Assembly: GCA_011056555.1 (NCBI GenBank)
Contig: DSEQ01000005.1
Location: forward strand, 34,346-98,345
DNA: 64,000 nt
Origin: Candidatus Zixiibacteriota bacterium
Lineage (GTDB): Bacteria; Zixibacteria; MSB-5A5; JAABVY01
Direction: 5' to 3'
Positions 26,556-33,596 of this stretch are shown here, piece by piece. The translations under genes and the position numbers were made by a program. The notes under the pieces are model-generated. The model was not told the DNA's origin, did not search any database, and saw only the letters and a list, made by a program, of their open reading frames with translations. Position 1 is the first letter of the stretch. Each line of letters starts with the position of its first letter.

Positions 26556-28538
26556 TTAATTATACATCCAGATTCTCACTCGGACTTTTGGACAGAATTG
26601 ATCGTCACCTAGTCTACAGACCGTTATTGTGGAGGTCGTAAGATTGCTCCAATAAGCTCCTTGCCAAACAAGACTGGTATACATCCAGACCTCCCCTCCC
26701 ATATACAAATTATGGATTCCCATCGATCCTTCCCTTTGATACTGTAGATCCACATAATATTTGTTGACATCTACGCCAATATTATGTGTCAAGGTCATCT
26801 GTTGGTCCGGAGCGATATCCCGCCAGCCGCTGTCATAAGCCGGGCGCGGAAAAGGAGCACCATCATTAGGACCAATATTTCCGCGCACCGCACCCGTAAC
26901 AACCAGGTCTCCTGCTACTTCAAGCTTTGCATCAGGGGTAGCTGTTCCGATTCCGACATTACCCGTAGCAACCAGATCTCCTGCTACTTCGAGCTTTGCA
27001 TCAGGAGTAGCTGTTCCGATTCCGACATTTCCTGTTCCGTCTTCCAGAACCAATCTTGTCCCCGCTCTGGGATCATCTTTGGTAGTATGATCATAGAAAT
27101 ACAGGTATCCGCTGCCTGAATTCCAGGCCATCGTCCATTTCACTGCATCATTCTGTTTAATCTTCAGTCCAGTCTCATTGGCAGTGGTATTGGCAACAAG
27201 ATATGGATTATTGCCCTTGATTTCAAACAGGGAAGAGGGCACTTGAGTGCCTACTCCTAATTTGCCGTCATGTGTAATAGTCATTACAGCATCACTCAAT
27301 TCCGGATTGGCATCGTCAGCGGTATTCCTTTGCAGGAAATGGAAACGTCCCCGATTCCATGTGTTCGTATGTTCATAAACCAATGCACCTTTGCCGCGAG
27401 ATGTCTCCAGATTGTTCCCGCCGTCACCGCCGACGGAGAAAAGCATTCCTACTCCATTATACCATGTGCTGTTATAATTGTCCAGCTTTAAAACATAAGA
27501 TAATTCGTTTGAGGATCCCGCAATATACAGCTTTCGGTTGGGATTGGTCAGCCCGATGCCGACATCACCCTGCACCAGCAAGCCGTTCTCGGGGGCGGTT
27601 GCTGTTCCGGAATAGGAAGTGCCGATTGCCGCGCCGCCTTCGACGTCAAGCCGGTTCAATGGACTGGTGTTTCCTAATCCGAGGTTGTTGCCGATGAACA
27701 CGTTTCCCGCAAAATAGCCGGCATGGCCGCTGGCGGCATTTCCATAAATAGCGTAGTTATTTCCGCCCAAATAGCCGTAGTTGCCATTTAAATTCTGACC
27801 ATAGACTGCAATTCCGGAATTATCGCTTGTACTGCCATAGACTCCTTTACCATTTAAGGTCCCTCCCCAGAGGCCATAGTTGCTTCCATGGTATCCATAT
27901 CCGCCGACGCTACTGCCTCCCAGATAGCCGTAACTGCTTGTAAGAAAATGCTGTCCGTAAACGCCATAGGTGCTCTGACCTAATTTGGCCTCGGTGGCAG
28001 GCGTGGAGACATGCAGTTTGGACTGGGGAGCATCCGTGCCGACTCCCACACTGTCGTTGCTGTTTGACAGATGAACCCGGGTGCCATCATCCGTCCAGGC
28101 AGCGTCCCCGCCCGGCGCAGCGTGGGCATAATCGGCGGTGTCGGCATGCTGGGCGCGGTATGTGTAGGCGCCGGAGCAGATCATCGCACGCGGCGACAGT
28201 TCTGGATCGGAAGCGATGGTAATGCCAAGGTACCTGATCGTGCCGCCGGCAAAGACCGAGGACGGTATTTCTGACATGGGAGATTCTCCCAGGTGGATAT
28301 TGAAAAGTCCTTTGCTCACAGAAACCGTCACTGCACCGCTTGACCAGAGAACATCGGTGCCGGAAAGTGAACCGTAGATTCTGAATTGCATCTGATAATT
28401 TCCGTCCGCGATCGGGCTTCCGTCTGTACCGGTAAGGCGCCCCTGATAATTCAGAATCCCCGGTATTTCGGCCGCCAGATTAGCAGACAGCATCAGGCCT
28501 ATTAGAAGGCCGAACAGAAAAAGGTGATTGAGTTTCAT
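26556..28538 (-). CDS. Secreted tail-fibre-like repetitive protein
   Basis: 660 residues. A signal peptide is followed by a conserved FCB N-terminal domain (IPGILNYQGRLTGTDGSPIADGNYQMQFRIY). Then come many Gly/Tyr-rich beta repeats (YGVYGQHF, YGYLGG, YGLWGG, GVYGSTSDNSGIAVYGQN) and phage-fibre motifs of the form VGIGTxxPxxKLxVxG. Two adjacent copies of a 23-residue unit are nearly identical. A C-terminal ~100-residue domain (WRDIAPDQQMTLTHNIG) resembles a receptor-tip or collar domain. There are no phage structural neighbours, so it is probably a cell-surface fibre rather than prophage. Its promoter region has a striking palindrome. Confidence 0.8.
   Translation of the reverse strand: MKLNHLFLFGLLIGLMLSANLAAEIPGILNYQGRLTGTDGSPIADGNYQMQFRIYGSLSGTDVLWSSGAVTVSVSKGLFNIHLGESPMSEIPSSVFAGGTIRYLGITIASDPELSPRAMICSGAYTYRAQHADTADYAHAAPGGDAAWTDDGTRVHLSNSNDSVGVGTDAPQSKLHVSTPATEAKLGQSTYGVYGQHFLTSSYGYLGGSSVGGYGYHGSNYGLWGGTLNGKGVYGSTSDNSGIAVYGQNLNGNYGYLGGNNYAIYGNAASGHAGYFAGNVFIGNNLGLGNTSPLNRLDVEGGAAIGTSYSGTATAPENGLLVQGDVGIGLTNPNRKLYIAGSSNELSYVLKLDNYNSTWYNGVGMLFSVGGDGGNNLETSRGKGALVYEHTNTWNRGRFHFLQRNTADDANPELSDAVMTITHDGKLGVGTQVPSSLFEIKGNNPYLVANTTANETGLKIKQNDAVKWTMAWNSGSGYLYFYDHTTKDDPRAGTRLVLEDGTGNVGIGTATPDAKLEVAGDLVATGNVGIGTATPDAKLEVAGDLVVTGAVRGNIGPNDGAPFPRPAYDSGWRDIAPDQQMTLTHNIGVDVNKYYVDLQYQREGSMGIHNLYMGGEVWMYTSLVWQGAYWSNLTTSTITVCRLGDDQFCPKVRVRIWMYN
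26896..27033 (-). repeat. 69-bp tandem duplication inside the fibre-like gene
   Basis: Two adjacent 69-bp units (26896-26964 and 26965-27033) differ at only a few bases and encode GNVGIGTATPDAKLEVAGDL twice, followed by VAT and VVT. The near-identity at DNA level points to a recent duplication. Confidence 0.85.
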
Positions 28539-28831
28539 TTTGTCCTCCCAAAGAGAAATGTATTTGTTTAGTTTCTAATCAGATTCGGTGGGCCCAAGGA
28601 AATACCCTGTCAAGATTGCCGCAGGAGTCTGTGCATGTTCTTGATGTTGCAGGAAATTCGACAAGGTTTGAGCCCGGGGAAAAACAACCGGATATATCCC
28701 CCATAAAAGAGTTGCGCACTTGCCATGCAGTCCAACCGCAGGCGAAAGACATAGCTTTGAACCTGATATAACCTGAATCAACAGCCCCTTAGATAACCAC
28801 CCCTTTGAAGATGTCTTATGCGGATGTCAAA

Positions 28832-28859
28832 AATATACCTTGTTTTAATGAATTGTCAA
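28832..28859 (-). promoter_or_regulatory. Promoter of the fibre-like / dockerin operon
   Basis: On the minus strand, TTGACA (28859-28854) and TATATT (28837-28832) with 16-nt spacing. The start near 28825 gives a leader of ~287 nt. Confidence 0.6.
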
Positions 28860-28886
28860 TTATAAACTTGTCCGTCAAGTTTATAA
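28860..28886. promoter_or_regulatory. Perfect 11-bp palindromic site abutting the -35 box
   Basis: TTATAAACTTG (28860-28870) and CAAGTTTATAA (28876-28886) are exact inverted copies around TCCGT. The site touches the -35 box (28854-28859) on its upstream side, the position expected for an activator or an occluding repressor. No T-run follows, so it is not a terminator. Confidence 0.55.
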
Positions 28887-28901
28887 CTGCAAGCGGCTAA
28901 T

Positions 28902-28932
28902 AAAAAACCGCCCCTGATATTTTCAGGGACGG
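28902..28932 (-). terminator. Intrinsic terminator of the broken lectin-dockerin gene
   Basis: On the minus strand, stem TCAGGGACGG with CCGCCCCTGA (one mismatch; 28908-28932) is followed by six T (complement of 28902-28907). It lies ~28 nt past the stop at 28960. Confidence 0.8.
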
Positions 28933-28959
28933 CATAAGGGAGGTATTAAAATGCCATGA

Positions 28960-29835
28960 CTAACACTCCGGATCACCGTTTCCGTCGGTATCGCATGGAG
29001 CACTGCCTCCGACGAAAACATAATTGATGATCCAGACGGCATCGGAGACATTGGCGGTACCATCACAATTGGTATCGCCGGCCTCATATGGGTTCGGCGG
29101 ATTACCGCCGGCAAAAACAAAATTTATGATGTTTACTGCATCGCTGACATTGACGGAGTTATCGTTATTGGCATCACCGCATAAAACCGGAGGTTGAACC
29201 AGTGAAACAAATGAGATATCATCAAAGCAAAGCTGGGCGCTGAGTCCGGAAATCTCCAGGTGCCCGGTATGGGTGTAATTCAAAATTCGGCTGTCTGCAG
29301 CCTCGAACAGGACTTTATCATCACGCAGACCGTAAATCTGGTCGCCGATCAGCTCTATCGAGAGCTCATGCCACAGGCCATCTTCACCGTTCCACTCAGA
29401 TGTTTCAATTTCCACAGTGTCATCGATAACAGGAATTCCGTCCACGATAGCCAGCATGGCTAGGCCGTTACTGTCCAGGGTGTATTCCATAGAAATCGAA
29501 TTGGCGTTATCATCAAACCATCTGATACGCCGGTATTTATCCGGCTCATATGCCAGAAGAATCGAATTCACATTGATTATCAGCCCCTCTTCCCATGTAT
29601 ACGAACTCACGGTTCGTGTAATTGCTCCGCCCCCTCAGTCCGAGCATTCAAGCTGGCACATTTTGGCATCATCTGTAACCCATGCCCCCAGAATTAACTG
29701 CCAGTTCTCGAGAGAGCCAGTCGAAAAATCATCGTAGAAAATAGTGTCTCTCTCGAATCCATAAAGCTGCGAGGGGACAGCAAGGCTTGCAATTAATAGA
29801 ATGCCGAATGCCAGGGCAGAAAAACGCCTGAGCAT
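28960..29835 (-). pseudogene. Secreted lectin-like dockerin protein interrupted by an in-frame TGA
   Basis: The frame starts at the ATG at 29835 (AGGAGGAAT upstream) with a signal peptide (MLRRFSALAFGILLIASLAV) and runs to 28960, broken by TGA at 29637-29635. Both sides are in one frame and read as a single concanavalin/LamG-like domain: FYDDFSTGSLENWQ, CQLECSD, stop, GGGAITRTVSSYTWEEGL, then DGLWHELSIELIGDQIYGL and LCFDDISFVSL. Two dockerin-like repeats end in DGNGDPEC. A GTG at 29610 could start the C-part but without a secretion signal. Nonsense mutation, sequence error and readthrough all remain possible. Confidence 0.7.
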
Positions 29836-29880
29836 CAATTCCTCCTGCAATGGTGAGTATTTCAATCTGCTGTTTGGCTT

Positions 29881-29908
29881 AATATAAAGCCTGAAATCAT
29901 TAAATCAA
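29881..29908 (-). promoter_or_regulatory. Promoter of the broken lectin-dockerin gene
   Basis: On the minus strand, TTGATT (29908-29903) and TATATT (29886-29881) with 16-nt spacing, ~45 nt before the start codon. It remains intact although the gene is interrupted. Confidence 0.5.
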
Positions 29909-30003
29909 GATAAAATTTATCATATCAGTAAACTTTATCTCCCGGTTAAACTGCAAGGATTTAGAGAGTAGAACTACACAAAAAGTATGCATGATATTTT
30001 TCC

Positions 30004-30024
30004 CCTGCACAATTAATGTGCAGG
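30004..30024. promoter_or_regulatory. Candidate enhancer (activator) site upstream of the sigma-54 promoter
   Basis: Perfect inverted repeat CCTGCAC/GTGCAGG (30004-30010 and 30018-30024) around AATTAAT, ~130-150 nt upstream of the predicted start, the usual position for NtrC-type activators. The core GCACAATTAA (30008-30017) recurs in inverted form as TTAATTGTGC at 30111-30120. Confidence 0.5.
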
Positions 30025-30129
30025 CCATATTTCCGGCAATCAAGGCCGTTTAATATATTGGTTTACATAATATCCTTAATCTACTGATTAACAATGGTTT
30101 CAAAGTGTGTTTAATTGTGCCTAGAGATT

Positions 30130-30145
30130 TGGCACAGGGCTTGCA
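30130..30145 (+). promoter_or_regulatory. Sigma-54 (-24/-12) promoter
   Basis: TGGCAC-AGGGC-TTGCA (30130-30145) matches the sigma-54 consensus, with GG at -24 and GC at -12 exactly 10 nt apart. The start would be near 30156, ~30 nt before the ATG at 30187, with a GGAGG site between. Confidence 0.85.
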
Positions 30146-30186
30146 ATAGAATTATGTGACGAAATGACATATTTGGAGGAAATGAA

Positions 30187-31119
30187 ATGAAAAGCTTGAA
30201 ACATATCTCGAAATCGCTTCCAAAAGTTTTTTTTGGGCTAATCCTTCTGGCATGGGGAACGGCTTTTATAACGGGCTGTGATGATTGTGATGATTGTTAC
30301 ATTGTCGGAGAAGATACTCCTCCGGCCGTTCCCCGTGGGCTTTTTTCCGAAACAGGTAATAATTCAGTTACCCTGTGGTGGATAGAAAACCAGGATGAGG
30401 AGACCGATTTCTATGTGATCTACCGTTCGCTGAGCGAATTCGGCCGTTATGACTGGCTGGGCGAAGCTGATGCCCCGCCGTTTGTTGATAACTCGGCTGA
30501 CAACGGCGATGTCTATTACTATGCGATTACCGCTGTTGGGTTCAACGGACTCGAATCTGATTTATCCTACGAGACTGTTTATGACGTGCCCCGGCCGGAT
30601 GGATTCAATGTCTGGGTTTATGATTATTTTACGAATAGTCTCCAGTCCGCCTTTGATTTCAGCACTGGCAGTGTGTTGCATGGCGATGATGTAGAGGCTG
30701 ACGTATGGTTTGACTTCGCAGTAATTGACAATGTATTCGGCGATCCGACCCCGACTTTATTCATTAATGCTGCCGATGACATGACTGATCTTCAGGATTA
30801 TGGTTATACCGGTTCGATAGATGATGTCGGCTGGGCGCCGGACGATGGTTGGAGCACGATTGGCTATGAAGAATTGATCCTGGGTCATACGTATATTATC
30901 TGGACCTGGGACAACCATTACGCCAAACTCAGAGTGACATCTCTGGATTATGACAACAGGCGCGTAAGATTTGACTGGGCTTACCAGCCCTGGAATTACG
31001 ATCCTCAGGCTGACGATTATGAGTTCCATCGCGATCTCAAGGTTATCCCGGATGAGTTATTACCGGAAAAGCCGAAGAAGGATCGTCCCGAGGGTTATGG
31101 CAAGAGAATACCAAAGTAA
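30187..31119 (+). CDS. Lipoprotein with fibronectin type III domain, sigma-54 controlled
   Basis: 310 residues. The signal peptide ends in a lipobox FITGC with Cys31 as the lipidated residue; the next residues are DDCDDC, which is unusually acidic and Cys-rich. An FnIII domain covers ~45-135 (PPAVPRGLFSETGNNSVTLWWIEN, FYVIYRSLSE, YYYAITAVGFNGLES). The second half (~140-290) is an aromatic beta domain of unknown family that ends in a Lys/Pro/Arg-rich tail. The ribosome site TGGAGGAA precedes the ATG. The gene is directly behind a sigma-54 promoter and 32 nt before the PEGA/DUF4384 gene. Ligand unknown. Confidence 0.82.
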   Translation: MKSLKHISKSLPKVFFGLILLAWGTAFITGCDDCDDCYIVGEDTPPAVPRGLFSETGNNSVTLWWIENQDEETDFYVIYRSLSEFGRYDWLGEADAPPFVDNSADNGDVYYYAITAVGFNGLESDLSYETVYDVPRPDGFNVWVYDYFTNSLQSAFDFSTGSVLHGDDVEADVWFDFAVIDNVFGDPTPTLFINAADDMTDLQDYGYTGSIDDVGWAPDDGWSTIGYEELILGHTYIIWTWDNHYAKLRVTSLDYDNRRVRFDWAYQPWNYDPQADDYEFHRDLKVIPDELLPEKPKKDRPEGYGKRIPK

Positions 31120-31151
31120 ACTTAAGAAATGGAAATAGAGAGGTGATTGAA

Positions 31152-32960
31152 ATGAAAAGGCATAAAATTATAACCGCAATGATTCTGGCGGTGCTGATGC
31201 TCGCGTCCACGGCAATGGCGCAGGTCTATCATACCCCGCCGGGTCAGAGGGGGCAGAGAGAACCGCTTGATATAGAGGTCTGGACAAACAAGGAAGAAGG
31301 CGGATCGTTCGGTCAGGGTGAGAACCTGGTAATTTACTTCAGGACTAACCGTGATGCGTTCGTAACCATTTACGACCTTGACACGAAGGGCAATATTAAC
31401 CTGCTCTACCCTTATGATTACCGCGACGAGAACTTCGTCGAGGGCGGAGTGGTTTACACAATTCCGGACTATTATGACGACTATGTCCTGCGGGTCAACG
31501 GCCCTCCGGGGCTTGAATTCGTGCAGGCCATAGCCTCCGACCGTGATTTCATGGTACCCGACTGGGAATACAATTTCCGCGATCGTGACGGCTGGCGTGA
31601 AATCGATAACGAGAGAGAGGCCCTGGCCTACCTGGAGTATATCAATCATAAGTACTTCCCGGTAGAAAACTGCGTTCTGAACTGCGATATGGATTACACC
31701 TTTTTCGAGGTTCGCAAGAACTGGCAGTACAGCTGGGATTCATACTATTATGATGATTATTCCTACTATGATGATGTGCATGTGGTCCATCACTACCATC
31801 CCTATTACTACCGCCCGATTTATTACGATCCGTGGTGGGATCCGTGGGATTGGTGCGGAACCATGTATATCGGCTATCCGATTGGCGGCGCGATCTGGAT
31901 TAACGGCATATTTTACGGCTATGCTCCGCTCTTTATTCCGAGGCTCAGTATCGGCTGGTGGGATGTCAGGATTGTGCACGGCGGAACAATTTACTACCAT
32001 GACAAGGTCAAGATCAGGCGAGGTTTGAGTCATGAGCTTTATCACGCCGGCGACTACAAGTGGAAGACATCATCGAGGGCGAGCGCGAAATACAATTCTG
32101 TCGCCCAGAAACATTATCCCAAGACCAAGTCGCTGAGTTACAAGAGTGCGGCCAAGTATACGGCCGGTGGAAAATCAGGCAAGACTTATACTTCCGGCTC
32201 CTCGGGCAAGTACAGCAAAGACGGAACGGCAGTCTATAAGAGCCGAAGCGGTACGCAGACCAAGAGCTCGAGAGAATCATTCGGCACAAAGTCTTCCAAG
32301 GGCGCAACGGATAAAACCGGTACCAAGGGCGGCTCGAAATACGGAAAATCCTACAGCGGCAGCTCAAAGTCTCCCGCTGCTAAATCCGGTTCGCCCAAAA
32401 CCAGCGTGTCTGGTGACAGGTCCAAAGGCTCGAAAGAAACCGGTTCCAGGAGCGGTACTTCCAAAAGCGGTACCTATGATAAGGGCTCCTCGTCTAAGTC
32501 GTCCAAATCAGGCGGCGCTTCCAAAACGGATAAGAACCGGAAGTCCTATGAGCCCAGCGCACGATTCCAGAAGAAAGGCGAGAGGTCCTCTTACGGGACC
32601 TCCGATTATGGCCGCAGCAGCAATAGAAGCAGCAGTTCCTATGGCAAGAGTTCTTCCGGTAGAAGTGAAAGTTCCTATGGCAGGAGTTCTTCCGACATGA
32701 GCAGCGGTTCCTATGACCGGAGTTCGTCGAACCGAAGCAGTAAATCATCGTCAGGGTACAGAAGTTCGGGATCGTCATCAAGAAGCTCGTCAAAGGGCAG
32801 TACATATTCAAGAGGCTCATCCGGCTCAAGGAGTTCCGGGTCGAGCGGCGGATCTTATAAAGGAAGCTCCGGTTCGAGATCTTCCGGAAGTTCCGGTTCA
32901 AAATCATCCGGAAGCTCCGGCAGCAAGAGCAGCGGTTCGAGCTCAAGGAAAGGAAAGTAA
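31152..32960 (+). CDS. Secreted DUF4384 / PEGA-like protein with long Ser-Gly-Lys low-complexity tail
   Basis: 602 residues from the ATG at 31152 (GAGGTGA upstream; a GTG at 31143 overlaps that site). After the signal peptide, a DUF4384 domain (~20-135: LDIEVWTNKEEGGSFGQGENL, FRTNRDAFVTIYDLDTKGNI, LLYPYDYRDENFVEGG). Then a Tyr/His/Asp/Trp-rich linker (~195-240) and a PEGA-like sandwich (~245-295: GGAIWINGIFYGYAPLFIPRL, GWWDVRIVHGG). The remaining ~300 residues are almost only Ser, Gly, Lys, Arg, Tyr and Thr. This resembles a disordered, highly basic surface or matrix polymer. It shares the sigma-54 promoter with the upstream lipoprotein. Confidence 0.85.
   Translation: MKRHKIITAMILAVLMLASTAMAQVYHTPPGQRGQREPLDIEVWTNKEEGGSFGQGENLVIYFRTNRDAFVTIYDLDTKGNINLLYPYDYRDENFVEGGVVYTIPDYYDDYVLRVNGPPGLEFVQAIASDRDFMVPDWEYNFRDRDGWREIDNEREALAYLEYINHKYFPVENCVLNCDMDYTFFEVRKNWQYSWDSYYYDDYSYYDDVHVVHHYHPYYYRPIYYDPWWDPWDWCGTMYIGYPIGGAIWINGIFYGYAPLFIPRLSIGWWDVRIVHGGTIYYHDKVKIRRGLSHELYHAGDYKWKTSSRASAKYNSVAQKHYPKTKSLSYKSAAKYTAGGKSGKTYTSGSSGKYSKDGTAVYKSRSGTQTKSSRESFGTKSSKGATDKTGTKGGSKYGKSYSGSSKSPAAKSGSPKTSVSGDRSKGSKETGSRSGTSKSGTYDKGSSSKSSKSGGASKTDKNRKSYEPSARFQKKGERSSYGTSDYGRSSNRSSSSYGKSSSGRSESSYGRSSSDMSSGSYDRSSSNRSSKSSSGYRSSGSSSRSSSKGSTYSRGSSGSRSSGSSGGSYKGSSGSRSSGSSGSKSSGSSGSKSSGSSSRKGK
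32815..32955 (+). repeat. Degenerate short repeats encoding Ser-Ser-Gly units
   Basis: The 3' end of the tail gene is built from 9-18-nt units such as GGAAGCTCCGG, GGAAGTTCCGG and GGCTCAAGGAGTTCCGG encoding SSGSSGSRSSG and SSGSKSSG strings. Codon variation between units argues for an old expansion, apart from the last copies. Confidence 0.7.
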
Positions 32961-33049
32961 GATTAAATTGGAACTCTATTAAAGGGGAGGGTGAGATTAT
33001 TGTTGACATTTCAAAACAATTCGGGCAATCTATATATAAGGGTGATGTC

Positions 33050-33421
33050 ATGAACAAGATAATTATTATCATAACCATACTCCTGTTGGCTCTGTCGTCA
33101 AGTCTCTATGCTGTTGACAGGGTGCCGAAAAATGATGATTCCACCAGGAATAAGAGCGAGCAGAAGACTGATAAGGGCGACAAGGCCGATTATCAGGATT
33201 TCATCGATAAGAATAATAATGGTATCGATGATAATATCGAGAAACGTCAGAAAGAGACCACCCGAGTCGAACCTAAACGCGAGCCTGAGGTCCAGAAACG
33301 GGAGCCCAAGCAATCAGGAGAAAAATACACGCCTCAGGCTCCGAAAACCAAACAGCCTGTAAAAGAGAGTAAGCCGGCTCAGAGAACTCCTTCCAGGAAA
33401 GAGGAAGCCAGGAAAAAATAA
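33050..33421 (+). CDS. Small secreted charged protein with calcium-loop-like motif
   Basis: 123 residues. Signal peptide MNKIIIIITILLLALSSSLYA, then a highly charged, probably disordered chain. One segment, DFIDKNNNGIDDNIE, has the D-x-N-x-N-G-x-x-D spacing of EF-hand or thrombospondin type 3 calcium loops. The C-terminal ~65 residues are Lys/Arg/Pro/Glu-rich (VEPKREPEVQKREPKQ), much like the basic tail of the preceding gene product. GGGTGATGTC is the only upstream purine tract, a modest ribosome site. I do not recognise the family. Position suggests a link to the sigma-54 operon. Confidence 0.65.
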   Translation: MNKIIIIITILLLALSSSLYAVDRVPKNDDSTRNKSEQKTDKGDKADYQDFIDKNNNGIDDNIEKRQKETTRVEPKREPEVQKREPKQSGEKYTPQAPKTKQPVKESKPAQRTPSRKEEARKK

Positions 33422-33512
33422 AGATTTTCAGGCAACAAATTTCATTGAAATTCATCCGAACTTCTGTACACCAAAATCGTTATAAAGCCTTGAAGGTGAT
33501 TTAAGTTTAGGC

Positions 33513-33541
33513 TTGACAGCCTATTTTTTTTGATATAGAAT
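33513..33541 (+). promoter_or_regulatory. Heat-shock operon promoter
   Basis: TTGACA (33513-33518) and TAGAAT (33536-33541) with 17-nt spacing, a near-consensus vegetative promoter. The last base of the -10 box is the first base of the CIRCE element, so HrcA binding would block polymerase. Confidence 0.85.
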
Positions 33542-33567
33542 TGGCACTCAGGCGATAAGAGTGCTAA
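33541..33567. promoter_or_regulatory. CIRCE operator (HrcA binding site)
   Basis: TTGGCACTC (33541-33549), 9-nt spacer, GAGTGCTAA (33559-33567): the CIRCE inverted repeat with one departure from TTAGCACTC in the left arm. It stands 29 nt before hrcA. Confidence 0.95.
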
Positions 33568-33596
33568 GACATGATTGAGACGATGAGGTTTTGGAA

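Larger units (their letters stand above)
28539..28901. other. Long upstream region of the fibre-like gene
   Basis: It contains the promoter (28832-28859) and palindrome (28860-28886) listed separately. Between the promoter and the gene lies an ~290-nt leader without a convincing gene: a 68-codon minus frame at 28575-28781 has no signal, ribosome site or recognisable sequence. Confidence 0.5.

Noticed and set aside
26556..28538. Prophage tail fibre
   Set aside because: It has a signal peptide and no phage structural, lysis or integrase genes nearby; a cell-surface protein is more likely.
28575..28781. 68-codon minus-strand frame
   Set aside because: No ribosome site, signal peptide or recognisable sequence; it falls in the long leader of the fibre-like gene.
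29635..29637. UGA reassigned to Gly or Trp in this organism
   Set aside because: Several genes here end in TGA at the expected length (for example nrdR, dnaJ and the M14 gene), and the other broken gene has TAA.
31122..31649. 175-codon minus-strand frame
   Set aside because: Antisense to the DUF4384 gene with shadow-like composition.
33003..33036. Promoter before the small charged secreted protein
   Set aside because: TTGACA at 33003 has no adequate -10 at 15-19 nt; TATATA is 22 nt away.
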